NCBI RefSeq assembly: GCF_900129275.1
Contig: NZ_FQUX01000012.1
Coordinates: 60,352 to 124,351, forward strand
Reading direction: 5' to 3'
DNA: 64,000 nt
Source: Arenibacter palladensis
Lineage (GTDB): Bacteria; Bacteroidota; Bacteroidia; Flavobacteriales; Flavobacteriaceae
Numbering within the stretch: position 1 is the stretch's first letter; every line of letters begins with the position of its first letter. The notes under the pieces are model-generated. The model saw only the letters and a list, made by a program, of their open reading frames with translations. It ran no database searches and was not told where the DNA came from. Below are positions 7,857 to 18,314 of this stretch, in pieces. The translations under genes and the position numbers were made by a program.

Positions 7857-10544
7857 CTACAAATCGTATTTTACGGTAAACAGGATATACCTTGGTTGAA
7901 TGAAATAAGCAGAGGTCGTAAAAAATAATTCGTTGGTGCTATCCCTATTCAAGGTATCCGTTCCAAGCAGGTTGGTACCCTTAATCCCAAATTCCCACGG
8001 ACTGTCCTTTTTCTGGTAACTAAGGTTTCCTTCCAAAAAACTATACGTATTGTCGATGGTATTATCTTTGTCCATATACTTATAGTAATCATAATCCATG
8101 GTAAAAATGAAGCTTTTTAGAAAGTTGGCATCAAACTTAGCATAGGGCTGGTTCGTATAAAAGGTAGTTTTTCTACCCCCATTATCATAATTATTTACAT
8201 TATACCTATAACCTACCTCCAGGTTTGGGGCATTCCTAAAATTGGTGGCCAGGGAAGAAGTATAGTTCTGTGTAAAGGATTCCGATCTTCTAGGTTCCAA
8301 ATCAATAATATTATTGGTGGCAGACCAGGAAACATTTGCCCCTACGGAAGCTTTTATTTTACCAAAAGTTCGTTGATACCTACCATTGGCACTTAAGGAT
8401 TCGTCTTCCAAATTAGAATTTATGGTAGTACCAATCCTGTTTATCCCAATAATTTCCGAAGAACTTTTAAGCGCGTCTATTCGTTTGGTATAAGTAACAT
8501 TCCCGAAAATATTGGTAAAATTGAACATATTAAAACTAAAGAAGTTCAATGATAGATTGTGATTCAAAGCACTCTCCAAATCCCTGTTCCCAGAATAAAC
8601 GGAGTTGTAGTTATTGAGCACATAGGCCTCCGCAAAGCTATTAACATCGGTAAAAGATCTTGATACCCTATAATTAAATCGAATATTTTCTGATTTTTTA
8701 AGTTGCGCATTTATGTACAGATCGGGCAACAAAGCGGTTAAATTATCCTCAACAGTAGTTCCCAGCTGTTCGTTTTTAGTACTGTATTGATGTAAGGTAA
8801 CACCCGGATTAAAGGTAAATATCCCTGCTATTACCTTATAATGAAAACCCAAATACAAATCCGAAACATTATAAGTTACATCGTTGTTGAACTCGCTGTC
8901 TGTAAAAGTCAATGGTGCCCCACCATCCAATATTTGAAAAATGTCGGAATTAAAATTTTGATGACTCTGTGTAGTACCCAGAGTAAAATTTAAATTACTC
9001 TTTTGGCCGGTTACCCAATAATAATCCAATTTCGCATCCACTTTATTGGTTATGGTATTTTTTCCCTGATTGAGGTTATAGATACTCTGATCTTCATCTA
9101 CCGGAAAAATATCAATAAAGGCAAAATTATCCCTTATAGCATTGTAAAATGGATCCTCATCCTGATAAATATGTTGGGCTTCAAATGCAAAAATATTCTT
9201 TGAATTTAGAGTGGTATAATAAATATTGGCATTTTGATTTACGGAAATAGGCCTTTGCTTCTTGGTTTCCGTAATTTCATCGGTAATTGTGGAAACTGAA
9301 ATAACGTTCTCAATTTCATCATCATCAGATTGTTTCAAAAGTATGTCATAATCAAATTGCAACCTGTCATTAGGCTTGTACTTGGAACTAAATTTCGCCA
9401 ATCCCAAATGAGCGGTTTGATCTGTAGAGGTAGTGGCATCCTCCGTTTCATTGGAGGAAATATAAACCCTTCTCGTTTGGTTTTCCATTATGGTCCCGGT
9501 ATAGGAATAAATACCAAATCCACTCAAATCCCAATTTTCCTTTGGGGAATAACTAAAATTTACAGCGGCAAACTTAGTATCTATGTTTTTTGCCCTATTG
9601 TTCTGAAGACTGGACAATCCCAGGCCATCACCCCCAATATCAATGGAACTTCCACTTGAACTGCCCAGATTTCTAAATCCGCCGGTAAAATTCTGGTAAT
9701 CCCTTCTATTAAAAGGAGCTTCACCAATATTATTAAGATCGGTAATAATATTTATACTGTAATCCGGACTGTAGTAAAACAATTTTGGATGCGCTAAATA
9801 ACTATCATTGGTACCAACGCCTGCCGTTATTTCACCAAACCAAAACCTCTTCTTCCCTTCCTTCAACTTAATATTAAGCGCAACATTGTCCGTATCATTG
9901 GTTAGTCCCTTCATTTGGGTTACCTCATTAAAATTCCTCAAAACCTCTATTTTATCCAAGGCATTGGCCGGAATATTTTCTGCCGCCAGCTTGGAATCCC
10001 CATCAAAGAAATCCTTGCCCTCTACCATTACTTTGGTCACTTGTTTCCCCTCTACCTCTATTTGCCCATCTTCATTTATTTCTACCCCAGGTAAATTGGC
10101 CAGTACATCCTTAAGCTTCTTTTCCGTACCTGTAACAAAAGAATCCGTATTATAAACTATGGTATCTCCCTTCACCGAAACGGGCATCTCGTAGGTAACC
10201 TCAACCTCGTCCAACTGATTGGTTTGCTCATAAAGAACAATGTCCTTGTTAACATTGTTTGTAGGCGCGGTAAAAGAGAATTCTTCCGTTTTAAAACCTA
10301 AATAGCTTACACGAACATTAAAATTTGCTCCTGCTTTCAAATTTAACTTATAGAGTCCACTATGATTTGTTATACCGTAAGATTCCAACGCCTTGGTTTC
10401 TGTATTTATGGCAATGACATTTGCCATATCGACTCCTACTCCTGTAGAATCCTTTACTGTTCCCGTTAGGGTAATTTCTTGACCGAAAGCTGTAGTAAAA
10501 GCAAAAATAGCTACAAGTACGGAATAAACATTCTTATTGTACAT
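7857..10544 (-). CDS. Outer-membrane beta-barrel / TonB-dependent receptor-like protein
   Basis: An 895-residue outer-membrane protein. Residues 1-21 are a signal peptide ending AFGQ. Residues about 23-105 are a carboxypeptidase-regulatory-like Ig domain (TGTVKDSTGVGV to VSYLGFKTEEF). Residues about 125-225 are a plug-like domain (YNTDSFVTGTEKKLKDVL, then PANALDKIEVLRNF). The rest is rich in alternating aromatic/polar beta strands. The presumed job is uptake or export across the outer membrane; the substrate cannot be read. The gene follows a GLPGLI-family gene by 53 bp in the same direction. No SusD-like partner is present, which argues against a polysaccharide locus. Confidence 0.85.
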   Translation of the reverse strand: MYNKNVYSVLVAIFAFTTAFGQEITLTGTVKDSTGVGVDMANVIAINTETKALESYGITNHSGLYKLNLKAGANFNVRVSYLGFKTEEFSFTAPTNNVNKDIVLYEQTNQLDEVEVTYEMPVSVKGDTIVYNTDSFVTGTEKKLKDVLANLPGVEINEDGQIEVEGKQVTKVMVEGKDFFDGDSKLAAENIPANALDKIEVLRNFNEVTQMKGLTNDTDNVALNIKLKEGKKRFWFGEITAGVGTNDSYLAHPKLFYYSPDYSINIITDLNNIGEAPFNRRDYQNFTGGFRNLGSSSGSSIDIGGDGLGLSSLQNNRAKNIDTKFAAVNFSYSPKENWDLSGFGIYSYTGTIMENQTRRVYISSNETEDATTSTDQTAHLGLAKFSSKYKPNDRLQFDYDILLKQSDDDEIENVISVSTITDEITETKKQRPISVNQNANIYYTTLNSKNIFAFEAQHIYQDEDPFYNAIRDNFAFIDIFPVDEDQSIYNLNQGKNTITNKVDAKLDYYWVTGQKSNLNFTLGTTQSHQNFNSDIFQILDGGAPLTFTDSEFNNDVTYNVSDLYLGFHYKVIAGIFTFNPGVTLHQYSTKNEQLGTTVEDNLTALLPDLYINAQLKKSENIRFNYRVSRSFTDVNSFAEAYVLNNYNSVYSGNRDLESALNHNLSLNFFSFNMFNFTNIFGNVTYTKRIDALKSSSEIIGINRIGTTINSNLEDESLSANGRYQRTFGKIKASVGANVSWSATNNIIDLEPRRSESFTQNYTSSLATNFRNAPNLEVGYRYNVNNYDNGGRKTTFYTNQPYAKFDANFLKSFIFTMDYDYYKYMDKDNTIDNTYSFLEGNLSYQKKDSPWEFGIKGTNLLGTDTLNRDSTNELFFTTSAYFIQPRYILFTVKYDL

Positions 10545-10597
10545 CTATAAAATATTAAAATACCTAAAATATGGTTAATGACTAAAAAAAGTAAGAA

Positions 10598-11440
10598 CTA
10601 TGGCCTGCCACCTCCACCACCTCTATTTCCTCCGCCACCACGACGAAAATTCTCCCTCATCTCGGCCATCTTTTCTTTGGATATTTTATCATATTCCTCT
10701 TGAGTAACCGTTTTGCCCTTATTTGGTGCCTTTATCTCTTTCTTCTCTGTTGGGTTGAGTACCAGTTTTGTACACAGAATAACCGTAACATCATCTGTAA
10801 CTTCCAAAATTAGACCAGGAAGCCCCCAATATTCCCCTGGACCTTGATTTACAGGGATATCCGGAGCATACCAAGCAGTTATCTCAATATCCTTTTCTGT
10901 AAATTCCTCTTCCTGATTATCATCGTTTCCACCTCCCCTACGAAAAATTGCCCTCATATTGGGCCTTTTAATAGTTTTGGTTGCAGTGGCCTTAAAGGCA
11001 GTATAATTACCGATCTGCTTTGACTCCCCTCCCAGTTTCCATTCCAATTTGGGCAAAGTATCATCTACTAGAAAAATCTTTCCCAAAAGTTCATTTTTAA
11101 CCAAATACCTACCTTCCTTTACATCTTTATAATAATCCCCACCGGCTCCGCTCATCATGCCGAATCGTCTACCTCCCCTGTCGTTGCCAGGTTGTTCCAA
11201 TCTTTCCTCCTCACTGTATATCGATGCGGATTTGTCAAAGGTTAAAATATAGGTCCGCTCATTGGCTTCCTTCATTCTTTGCATTATTTCCTTTTTTCTA
11301 TCCTCCGGAATTTGCCTTCCCCCAAAATCCATATTAACAGTGGTCTTACTAAAATAAGTGGCCTCGCCCTGAAAATCCTGGGCATAAATTCCGAATTGGG
11401 ATGCCAATAGCATCAAGGAAAACAAATAGAAAATTTTCAT
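10598..11440 (-). CDS. GLPGLI family protein
   Basis: A 280-residue secreted protein with a signal peptide ending GIYAQ and the family-defining motif in EYWGLPGLILEV. The C-terminus is low-complexity and glycine/arginine-rich (RRGGGGNRGGGGGRP), and similar RRGGG tracts occur inside. The molecular function of GLPGLI proteins is unknown. They often precede a TonB-type outer-membrane protein, as here, so a shared envelope role is likely. This is the promoter-proximal gene of the pair. Confidence 0.9.
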   Translation of the reverse strand: MKIFYLFSLMLLASQFGIYAQDFQGEATYFSKTTVNMDFGGRQIPEDRKKEIMQRMKEANERTYILTFDKSASIYSEEERLEQPGNDRGGRRFGMMSGAGGDYYKDVKEGRYLVKNELLGKIFLVDDTLPKLEWKLGGESKQIGNYTAFKATATKTIKRPNMRAIFRRGGGNDDNQEEEFTEKDIEITAWYAPDIPVNQGPGEYWGLPGLILEVTDDVTVILCTKLVLNPTEKKEIKAPNKGKTVTQEEYDKISKEKMAEMRENFRRGGGGNRGGGGGRP

Positions 11441-11636
11441 TATTATATAATTTATATCAACCCTAAGACTGCAACAATTTGATTTGGTTTAATCCAAAAT
11501 GAATAAAAAATACAATTATCCTTTTCCATAAGTTTTTTATCGGATATTCCCACAAAGATTTTACCATGCACCCGATATCTTGTATATTGTACCTCTTTAT
11601 TATAAGTGCAAAAACACTAACCATAATTACAAACCT

Positions 11637-12251
11637 ATGCATATCGCCGTTGCAGGAAATATTGGGGCTGGCAAAACAACCTTGACAAGATTACTATCCA
11701 AACACTACCAATGGGAGGCCCAATTTGAAGATGTGGTAGACAATCCCTATTTGGATGACTTTTACAATCAAATGGAAAGATGGAGCTTTAATCTCCAGAT
11801 TTACTTTTTAAACAATAGGTACAGACAAATTTTACAGATAAGGAAGGGTGGCAAAGACACTATTCAGGACAGGACCATTTACGAAGATGCCCACATTTTT
11901 GCCCCAAACCTTCATGCCATGGGTTTAATGACCAATAGGGATTTCAGCAATTACACCAGTTTGTTCGAATTAATGGAGTCTTTGGTACAACCTCCAGATC
12001 TATTGATTTATTTAAGAAGTTCCATCCCAAATTTGGTAAATCAAATTCACAAGCGCGGACGTGAATATGAAAACAGTATTTCCATCGACTACCTAAGCCG
12101 ATTGAACGAACGCTACGAAGCCTGGGCGCAAAGCTATGAAAAAGGCAATCTTTTGGTCATTGATGTTGACAAATTGAATTTCGTGGACGAACCGGAAGAT
12201 TTGGGCTTGGTAATCAACAAGATTGACGCCGAAATCAATGGACTTTTTTAA
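11637..12251 (+). CDS. Deoxynucleoside kinase
   Basis: It phosphorylates deoxynucleosides in the dNTP salvage pathway, probably purine ones. With the ATG at 11637 the protein is 204 residues and begins MHIAVAGNIGAGKTTL, placing the P-loop at residues 7-15. An in-frame start 57 bp upstream would add an unconserved tail. Further signs are FEDVVDNPYLDDFY, the DRTIYEDAHIF motif (the DRS/ERS base), and an arginine-rich LID-like KRGREYE. It stands alone between a minus-strand pair and a decayed gene. Substrate preference cannot be told from sequence by eye. Confidence 0.92.
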   Translation: MHIAVAGNIGAGKTTLTRLLSKHYQWEAQFEDVVDNPYLDDFYNQMERWSFNLQIYFLNNRYRQILQIRKGGKDTIQDRTIYEDAHIFAPNLHAMGLMTNRDFSNYTSLFELMESLVQPPDLLIYLRSSIPNLVNQIHKRGREYENSISIDYLSRLNERYEAWAQSYEKGNLLVIDVDKLNFVDEPEDLGLVINKIDAEINGLF

Positions 12252-12364
12252 TCCACTTACCTTAGGAATCTTATTGATAAAAAGAAACAACTAAGCCCAG
12301 TAGTCCTAAATTGGATCCATTAACAGCTTGCCGCCACTACTCTAAAACAAACTGGTCAGAAATG

Positions 12365-12602
12365 CTAGGAAGCAGGAAAGAACCATATTAAAAACACTCC
12401 TACAATTATTGCCATTCCAAGGATAAGCACAATCCATTTTGATAACTGCCTGGTTACAAACACCTGCCATAACCCCTAAATTTACACATAGGCTAAAGGT
12501 CTGTAGCCCTGCGAGGTCACTATTGGCTTTTTCAAGTTGAAGACCTACCTAAAAGCCCAATCCAAAAGCAATGCCCAATGTAGTTGAATCGTGATAATCC
12601 AC
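12365..12602 (-). pseudogene. Decayed small membrane-protein gene
   Basis: Read on the minus strand, a protein-like stretch from 12602 gives TLGIAFGLGF, then an in-frame stop (12551-12549), then VGLQLEKANSDLAG. Near 12465 the sensible frame shifts by one and continues as VTRQLSKWIVLILG and a long hydrophobic run ending FFPAS plus a stop at 12365. The last part has the charge pattern of a transmembrane helix. I cannot name the family. The rest of the 438-bp gap between the kinase and hppA holds only the terminator at 12633-12658. Confidence 0.5.
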
Positions 12603-12632
12603 ACACCATTGGGTATTAACAACTTAAAAGCA

Positions 12633-12658
12633 AAAAACCCCGTATAAACGGGGTTTTT
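12633..12658 (-). terminator. Rho-independent terminator after hppA
   Basis: An AAAAACCCCG/CGGGGTTTTT stem with a TATAAA loop lies about 30 nt beyond the hppA stop. It is symmetrical and could also stop plus-strand transcripts. Confidence 0.85.
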
Positions 12659-12689
12659 AAGACAATGTCAAAAAAATAAGTTTTACAAC

Positions 12690-15104
12690 TTACTTTCTAA
12701 TATCTATTTTCTCAATAACTACTTTCTTATCATTTTCATCCGATGTCTGGGCAGTCTTTTCAAATGCCTCCAATTGGGCTTTTACTTCCGCCTGGGTTCC
12801 ATTGAACGTTTTCTCCTCAATGGTGGTTTCACCGCTCACGGTAGTTGTATAAGTTATTACAGCCTGAGCCAAATCGGCCGATTCAACGTTCATTTCAATC
12901 TGCACCTCTTGCTCCGCAACCCCTGATTCCAAATGTCCTCCTAATATTGGGGCGATTACCAATCCAATTAAACAAGTAAGTTTTATAAGAATATTCATTG
13001 AAGGTCCTGAGGTATCCTTAAATGGATCACCTACGGTATCCCCTGTTACTGCAGCTTTGTGGGCGTCAGACCCCTTGTAGGTCATCTCTCCATTAATTTC
13101 AACACCTGCCTCAAAAGACTTTTTAGCGTTATCCCAAGCACCACCGGCATTGTTTTGGAATATGGCCCAAAGTACCCCAGAAACTGTAACACCGGCCATA
13201 TAACCTCCCAACATTTCAGCAATCAATTGGTTATCACTTCCATAAACCAATTTACCCAAAAGCACAATAGCAATAGGAAATCCAATGGTAAGTATACCTG
13301 GCAACATCATTTCACGTAGTGCAGCCTTGGTAGATATATCCACACACTTAGCATAATCAGGTTTCCCTGTGCCTTCCATTATTCCAGGAATTTCCTTAAA
13401 CTGTCTTCTCACCTCATAAACCATGTCCATAGCCGCTTTTCCCACCGAATTCATGGCCAAGGCCGAAAATACAACCGGAATCATACCACCTACAAAAAGC
13501 ATGGCCAATACTGGTGCCTTAAAAATGTTAATTCCGTCGATTCCCGTAAAAGTTACATAAGCGGCAAATAATGCCAAGGAAGTCAATGCAGCGGAAGCAA
13601 TAGCAAATCCTTTTCCTGTAGCCGCCGTGGTGTTCCCTACAGAATCCAAAATATCAGTTCTCTCCCTAACAATAGGATCCTGCTCACTCATCTCTGCAAT
13701 ACCCCCTGCGTTATCCGAAATAGGTCCAAACGCGTCTATAGCCAACTGCATGGCTGTGGTAGCCATCATTGCGGAAGCGGCCAATGCCACCCCATAAAAA
13801 CCGGCAAAGGCGTAAGAAGACCAAATTGCGGCAGCAAATATTAGTACCGTTGGAAATGTAGAAATCATCCCCGTTGCCAAACCGGCAATTACATTGGTCC
13901 CGGCACCAGTACTAGATTTTTGAACTATGGCCATAACTGGCTTTGTTCCCAAACCTGTATAATATTCAGTAACCGAAGAGATAACCCCACCAACAACCAA
14001 ACCTATAACGGTAGCATAAAACACCCTTATAGACGAAATATCCTTTAAACCTTCACCAAAAAACTCCATTTGCATGGTTTCTGGCAACATATATTTTACC
14101 AAAACAAAACAGGCAATCAGGGTCAATACAATAGAAACCCAGTTTCCTACGTTCAAGGCACCCTGTACTTCCTTTTCCTTGGCCTCGTTATTTTTAATTT
14201 TCACCAACATAGTACCTACTATGGAAAATATAATTCCAAAGCCAGCAATTGCCATAGGCAATAAAATTGGTCCAATACCACCAAAGGCATCTTGGATGGC
14301 ACCACCCATATCCTTAATAACATAATTCCCAAGAACCATGGCTGCCAAAACGGTAGCAACATAAGAACCAAATAAATCGGCCCCCATACCTGCAACATCA
14401 CCAACATTATCCCCTACGTTATCGGCAATGGTAGCCGGGTTACGGGGATCATCTTCAGGAATACCGGCCTCTACCTTTCCTACCAAATCCGCCCCAACAT
14501 CTGCAGCCTTAGTGTAAATACCTCCACCAACTCTAGCGAACAAGGCAATAGATTCCGCACCAAGGGAAAAACCAGCCAATGTTTCAAGAACAATGGTCAT
14601 ATCCTCGGTAGAAGTCCAAGCACCGTTCATAAAGAACTGAAATAACAGTATAAAAGCCGTAGTCAGACCCAATACGGCCAGACCTGCAACACCAAGCCCC
14701 ATGACAGTACCGCCCCCAAAAGACACCTTTAAGGCCTGAGGTAGACTGGTACGAGCAGCTTGCGTGGTTCTAACATTAGTTTTTGTGGCAATCTTCATTC
14801 CCATATTACCTGCCAATGCAGAAAAGAATGCGCCAAAAATAAAAGCTACCACAATAAGAATATGGGTAGTAGGCACTATAAAAGAAATTGCGGCCAAAGC
14901 AACACTGGCCCCTATAACAAAAAATGTCAATAATTTATACTCTGCTTTTAGAAAAGCCAAGGCACCTTCATAGATATAATCTGAAATTTCTTTCATTTTA
15001 CCGTCCCCGGCATTTTGTTTTAACACCCAAGACCTTTTTACCGCCATAAAAGCAAGACCTACCAATGCCATAATTACTGGCAAGTAAATAATTATTGATT
15101 CCAT
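12690..15104 (-). CDS. hppA: Membrane-bound ion-pumping pyrophosphatase
   Basis: It hydrolyses pyrophosphate and pumps H+ or Na+ across the inner membrane. The 804-residue protein has about 16 membrane helices, the [11 protein letters not shown] substrate motif at 202-212, [20 protein letters not shown] at 217-236, and [10 protein letters not shown] at 490-499. Alanine (not lysine) at residue 494 is the mark of the K+-dependent subfamily, which in Bacteroidota is usually Na+-pumping. About 79 residues after the last helix (about 726-804) form a hydrophilic tail that usual homologues of about 660-750 residues lack. It follows the soluble enzyme ppa by 114 bp, with a terminator between them. 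Confidence 0.97.
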   Translation of the reverse strand: MESIIIYLPVIMALVGLAFMAVKRSWVLKQNAGDGKMKEISDYIYEGALAFLKAEYKLLTFFVIGASVALAAISFIVPTTHILIVVAFIFGAFFSALAGNMGMKIATKTNVRTTQAARTSLPQALKVSFGGGTVMGLGVAGLAVLGLTTAFILLFQFFMNGAWTSTEDMTIVLETLAGFSLGAESIALFARVGGGIYTKAADVGADLVGKVEAGIPEDDPRNPATIADNVGDNVGDVAGMGADLFGSYVATVLAAMVLGNYVIKDMGGAIQDAFGGIGPILLPMAIAGFGIIFSIVGTMLVKIKNNEAKEKEVQGALNVGNWVSIVLTLIACFVLVKYMLPETMQMEFFGEGLKDISSIRVFYATVIGLVVGGVISSVTEYYTGLGTKPVMAIVQKSSTGAGTNVIAGLATGMISTFPTVLIFAAAIWSSYAFAGFYGVALAASAMMATTAMQLAIDAFGPISDNAGGIAEMSEQDPIVRERTDILDSVGNTTAATGKGFAIASAALTSLALFAAYVTFTGIDGINIFKAPVLAMLFVGGMIPVVFSALAMNSVGKAAMDMVYEVRRQFKEIPGIMEGTGKPDYAKCVDISTKAALREMMLPGILTIGFPIAIVLLGKLVYGSDNQLIAEMLGGYMAGVTVSGVLWAIFQNNAGGAWDNAKKSFEAGVEINGEMTYKGSDAHKAAVTGDTVGDPFKDTSGPSMNILIKLTCLIGLVIAPILGGHLESGVAEQEVQIEMNVESADLAQAVITYTTTVSGETTIEEKTFNGTQAEVKAQLEAFEKTAQTSDENDKKVVIEKIDIRK

Positions 15105-15163
15105 TTGTTTGATTGTTTGTTATATATTTTGAGGGGCAAAAGTAGTAAAATATGGTAGAATAA

Positions 15164-15197
15164 AAAAAGCAATATTACTTCCGCAATATTGCTTTTT
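15164..15197 (-). terminator. Rho-independent terminator after ppa
   Basis: An AAAAAGCAATATT/AATATTGCTTTTT stem with an 8-nt loop lies 22 nt past the ppa stop and just ahead of hppA. It suggests hppA has its own promoter. Confidence 0.8.
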
Positions 15198-15218
15198 AAC
15201 TTTTTAAAAAATTAAGGC

Positions 15219-15749
15219 TTAATACTTTATGCTTACATCCTGTTTTGGGACGTCACTATCCTTAAACCTCTGTATACATTTTGCAACAATTTCCCTAGCT
15301 TCCTTTTGCTCTCCCCATCCGCCAACATCAACTTTTTTCTTTTCAAGATCCTTGTAGACTTTAAAGAAATGTTCAATTTCCTTTATTAAATGGGGATTTA
15401 ATTCGCTTAGATCATTGATCTTATTCCATACTGGATCGGATACGGGTACGCAGATTACCTTTTCATCCGGTCCTTTTTCATCGGTCATATGAAATACGCC
15501 TATAGGCTTTACTTCCATAACACAACCGGGAAAAGTTGCTTCGGTCACCAAAACAAGAACGTCCAACGGGTCACCATCCAGAGCCAAGGTTTCCGGTACA
15601 AACCCGTAATCGGCCGGATACATCATGGACGAAAAAATCATCCTATCGTACCTTATTTTCTTTAAGGCAAAATCGTATTCATATTTGTTTCTACTACCCT
15701 TAGGTATTTCAATCAATACATCGAACGACGTAATATCTTCACTGCTCAT
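15219..15749 (-). CDS. ppa: Soluble inorganic pyrophosphatase (family I)
   Basis: A cytoplasmic enzyme that hydrolyses pyrophosphate to phosphate and drives biosynthetic reactions. The 176 residues include the signature DGDPLDVLV with its metal-binding aspartates, YPADYGFVPET, and a substrate-binding lysine region EIPKGSRNKYEYD. The length is typical of the prokaryotic form. It lies 69 bp downstream of the DUF5686 gene and upstream of the membrane pyrophosphatase. Confidence 0.97.
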   Translation of the reverse strand: MSSEDITSFDVLIEIPKGSRNKYEYDFALKKIRYDRMIFSSMMYPADYGFVPETLALDGDPLDVLVLVTEATFPGCVMEVKPIGVFHMTDEKGPDEKVICVPVSDPVWNKINDLSELNPHLIKEIEHFFKVYKDLEKKKVDVGGWGEQKEAREIVAKCIQRFKDSDVPKQDVSIKY

Positions 15750-15818
15750 ATGGTTATGTTTAATCTTATAATTTTCTAAAATAACAAATTAATATCAGGT
15801 AACGGTCAAAAAAGTATA

Positions 15819-18314
15819 TCAGAAGTGAAATCCGAATGATCCGGTTACACCAAAAGACCTGGCTCCAGGGTTTTCCAAATAATTCCCCCTAAAGTTAAAA
15901 TCTATCCTCAATATCTTTAAAATATTCCCAACTCCTACCGAATACTCCCAATATATCTTATCATTAGGGGCCATTAAGGGAATATTTGCCGGGGCGCTCA
16001 AGGCTCGGTTTTCATCCGAAAGTTCTCCCCACACTCCCCTTAGTCCAACTATCTCCCTAAGGTTCCATTTTCTCATAAAGGGTATCCTGGAGAAAAATCT
16101 TCCATTAAAATTGTGTTCCAAATGTGCCGAGACATAAGTATCGGTCACAAATTCATAAAAATCCAGATTTGAGAACGTATTGTACACGGAGAAAAAAGTT
16201 TGATTTCCAGGAATAGCATTAAGCAATCCCAACGGAACCTCCCCATATGTCTTCCCTATTTCCACAGTACTTAGTAACCTGCCAAGTCCACCTACCTGCC
16301 AAGGCTGCGTATAACTAAACTGAACCTTTTTATAATCGAAATCACTATCCAAGAAGTTCTTCACCCCATTGGTATAGGACAAAAATAAGGTACTATAGTT
16401 ATCATTTACATCGCGCCTTTCCACCCCGTTTCCTATGGTTTTCTTTCCCGGAGTATATATTAAAATGGTGGTAAGATCAAATTGATCAATTTCCGATGAT
16501 ATCCCCGTGGGCGAAGTGGGGTCTATATAATCCAAGCTAAAAGCATTGGGCAATGCGGAACTAAGTGACCTGTAAGACCCGCCTACACCTATCCTAAAGT
16601 TGGTAACCGGTTCCAGCTCCAGATTAAATGTACTGAGATCTATATTGGTAAGTCGGTCATTGGAACCCACTGTAAATACGGAAGAGGAAGCTATACTTCT
16701 TCCCAATACATCCGTAGTGGCCGTTAAGCTAATCCCCAGTTGTTCTATATCCCTTCTTTTACCACCTGAAATTATAAACCTGGATTTCTTGTCCACCAGC
16801 CATTTTCCGGAAATCCCATATTTAAATTTATCATCTCCAAACCCATATGCCAGATAGGCCTGCAATCGCCAAGGATCGTTCTGCCCAAAATAAGTCCGGG
16901 CTCCGGCCCTTAGTCGCACTCCCTCAGCTTCATTATAACCAAAAATACTGTACACATCCCCTAGGTCCAAATTCCACTTATCTATTTCCACATACCCGGA
17001 TCCCAGTATGCTCACTATGTTATAATAGCTTTTAAATTTGGGCACTGTCTTTAAGGTATCCAACAATTTATAAATCCCTTTTTCATCGGCATTTAACGAC
17101 TCCAACCTATTGGCTTCCCAAAATTCGTCTTCCTTGTTCAAGACCAATGGATCAAACGGGTCGGTCTTGGCCCTATAAAATTCATTTGGTTTCGGCTGAT
17201 TAAATTTATAATCCCCATAAACCGTAGTCCTTTTTCCGTATACCCCTCTTGAATTTTCTTTTTTGTTGAAGCTAAAATCGGATAACATATAATCGCGGGT
17301 CAAAAGAAAAACCGAATCATTGACCACATCGAACTCCTGTTCTATATAAATCTCCTTTACCCAGTTGATATTGGCACTCTTGGTGACGGCTAAATTTATA
17401 TTCTTCACCGCAAAGGTGGAATCGTTCACCCAAAAGTCCCCTTTAAACGTTAGCTCATTCTTTCGTCTAGGATAATAAATAATATTGTAACACCATTTAT
17501 TATCTATAAAGGCACTATCCGCCAAAACATAATTATAGGTATCCACCCCTGTCCTGGACAATGGACTGGTAAAACTCTTATCGAAAAATTTTAAATAATT
17601 ATTGTAAATATCGTAATCCGAATAAAGATCGGCGATAAAGGCAATTATAGCCTGATTATTGCTAAAGCCGGAATTCTTGCTCCCCAAGACATCTTCCTTT
17701 ACTACGGCCGTCTCATTATTCCCGTAGACCTTGGAAAAAGTTTCGTTCAAAAAAATGGGCAGATAGGTCTTCCCTGTTATCCGTGAAGTATCCAAATCGT
17801 TAAAAACAAATTCCAACCCCTTAAAGACTCTACTCTTCATAAGGGCACTATCTATAGTATTGAGATCGAACTCTACTTTCTCATACTTGTCATACTGATA
17901 TTGTTTAAACATATGAACCCCGTTCTTACGCTTTTTGGCCCATATTTTTTTGAGAATATCTATCGCCGGATTATTTTTTTTGTCGGTTTTACCAAAATAA
18001 ACCACTACCTCATCCAACTGTTCGCTAGACTCAGCGAGCACAATATTCATATCATAAGTAACCTTAGCCGTAAGGTTTATTTCCTTGGTTTCATAACCAA
18101 TAAAGGACACCAATAAGGTAGAATGCGTATTATCAGATTCCATATAAAACCTACCATTGTCATTGGTTATGGTGCCTTCCGAGGAATCTTTGAAAAGGAC
18201 ATTGGCAAACGAAACGGGTTCACCGGCCTCATCCAATACAATACCCCCAACCTTGGTCTGGGAAACAGAGCATTGAGCGATAAATAAGAATAAGATTAAA
18301 AGGATTCTTGTCAT
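15819..18314 (-). CDS. DUF5686 / carboxypeptidase-regulatory-like domain outer-membrane protein
   Basis: An 831-residue envelope protein. A signal peptide (1-18, ending SVSQ) is followed by a carboxypeptidase-regulatory-like domain at about 20-95 (GGIVLDEAGEPVSFANV, VSFIGYETKEI). The long remainder carries features I associate with DUF5686 (AIDILKKIWAKKRKNG, YYPRRKNELTFKGDFWVND) and ends in beta-strand repeats with a terminal GFHF. It is probably an outer-membrane barrel; its function is unknown. It lies between pdhB and ppa in the same direction, an arrangement that does not point to a role. Confidence 0.8.
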   Translation of the reverse strand: MTRILLILFLFIAQCSVSQTKVGGIVLDEAGEPVSFANVLFKDSSEGTITNDNGRFYMESDNTHSTLLVSFIGYETKEINLTAKVTYDMNIVLAESSEQLDEVVVYFGKTDKKNNPAIDILKKIWAKKRKNGVHMFKQYQYDKYEKVEFDLNTIDSALMKSRVFKGLEFVFNDLDTSRITGKTYLPIFLNETFSKVYGNNETAVVKEDVLGSKNSGFSNNQAIIAFIADLYSDYDIYNNYLKFFDKSFTSPLSRTGVDTYNYVLADSAFIDNKWCYNIIYYPRRKNELTFKGDFWVNDSTFAVKNINLAVTKSANINWVKEIYIEQEFDVVNDSVFLLTRDYMLSDFSFNKKENSRGVYGKRTTVYGDYKFNQPKPNEFYRAKTDPFDPLVLNKEDEFWEANRLESLNADEKGIYKLLDTLKTVPKFKSYYNIVSILGSGYVEIDKWNLDLGDVYSIFGYNEAEGVRLRAGARTYFGQNDPWRLQAYLAYGFGDDKFKYGISGKWLVDKKSRFIISGGKRRDIEQLGISLTATTDVLGRSIASSSVFTVGSNDRLTNIDLSTFNLELEPVTNFRIGVGGSYRSLSSALPNAFSLDYIDPTSPTGISSEIDQFDLTTILIYTPGKKTIGNGVERRDVNDNYSTLFLSYTNGVKNFLDSDFDYKKVQFSYTQPWQVGGLGRLLSTVEIGKTYGEVPLGLLNAIPGNQTFFSVYNTFSNLDFYEFVTDTYVSAHLEHNFNGRFFSRIPFMRKWNLREIVGLRGVWGELSDENRALSAPANIPLMAPNDKIYWEYSVGVGNILKILRIDFNFRGNYLENPGARSFGVTGSFGFHF

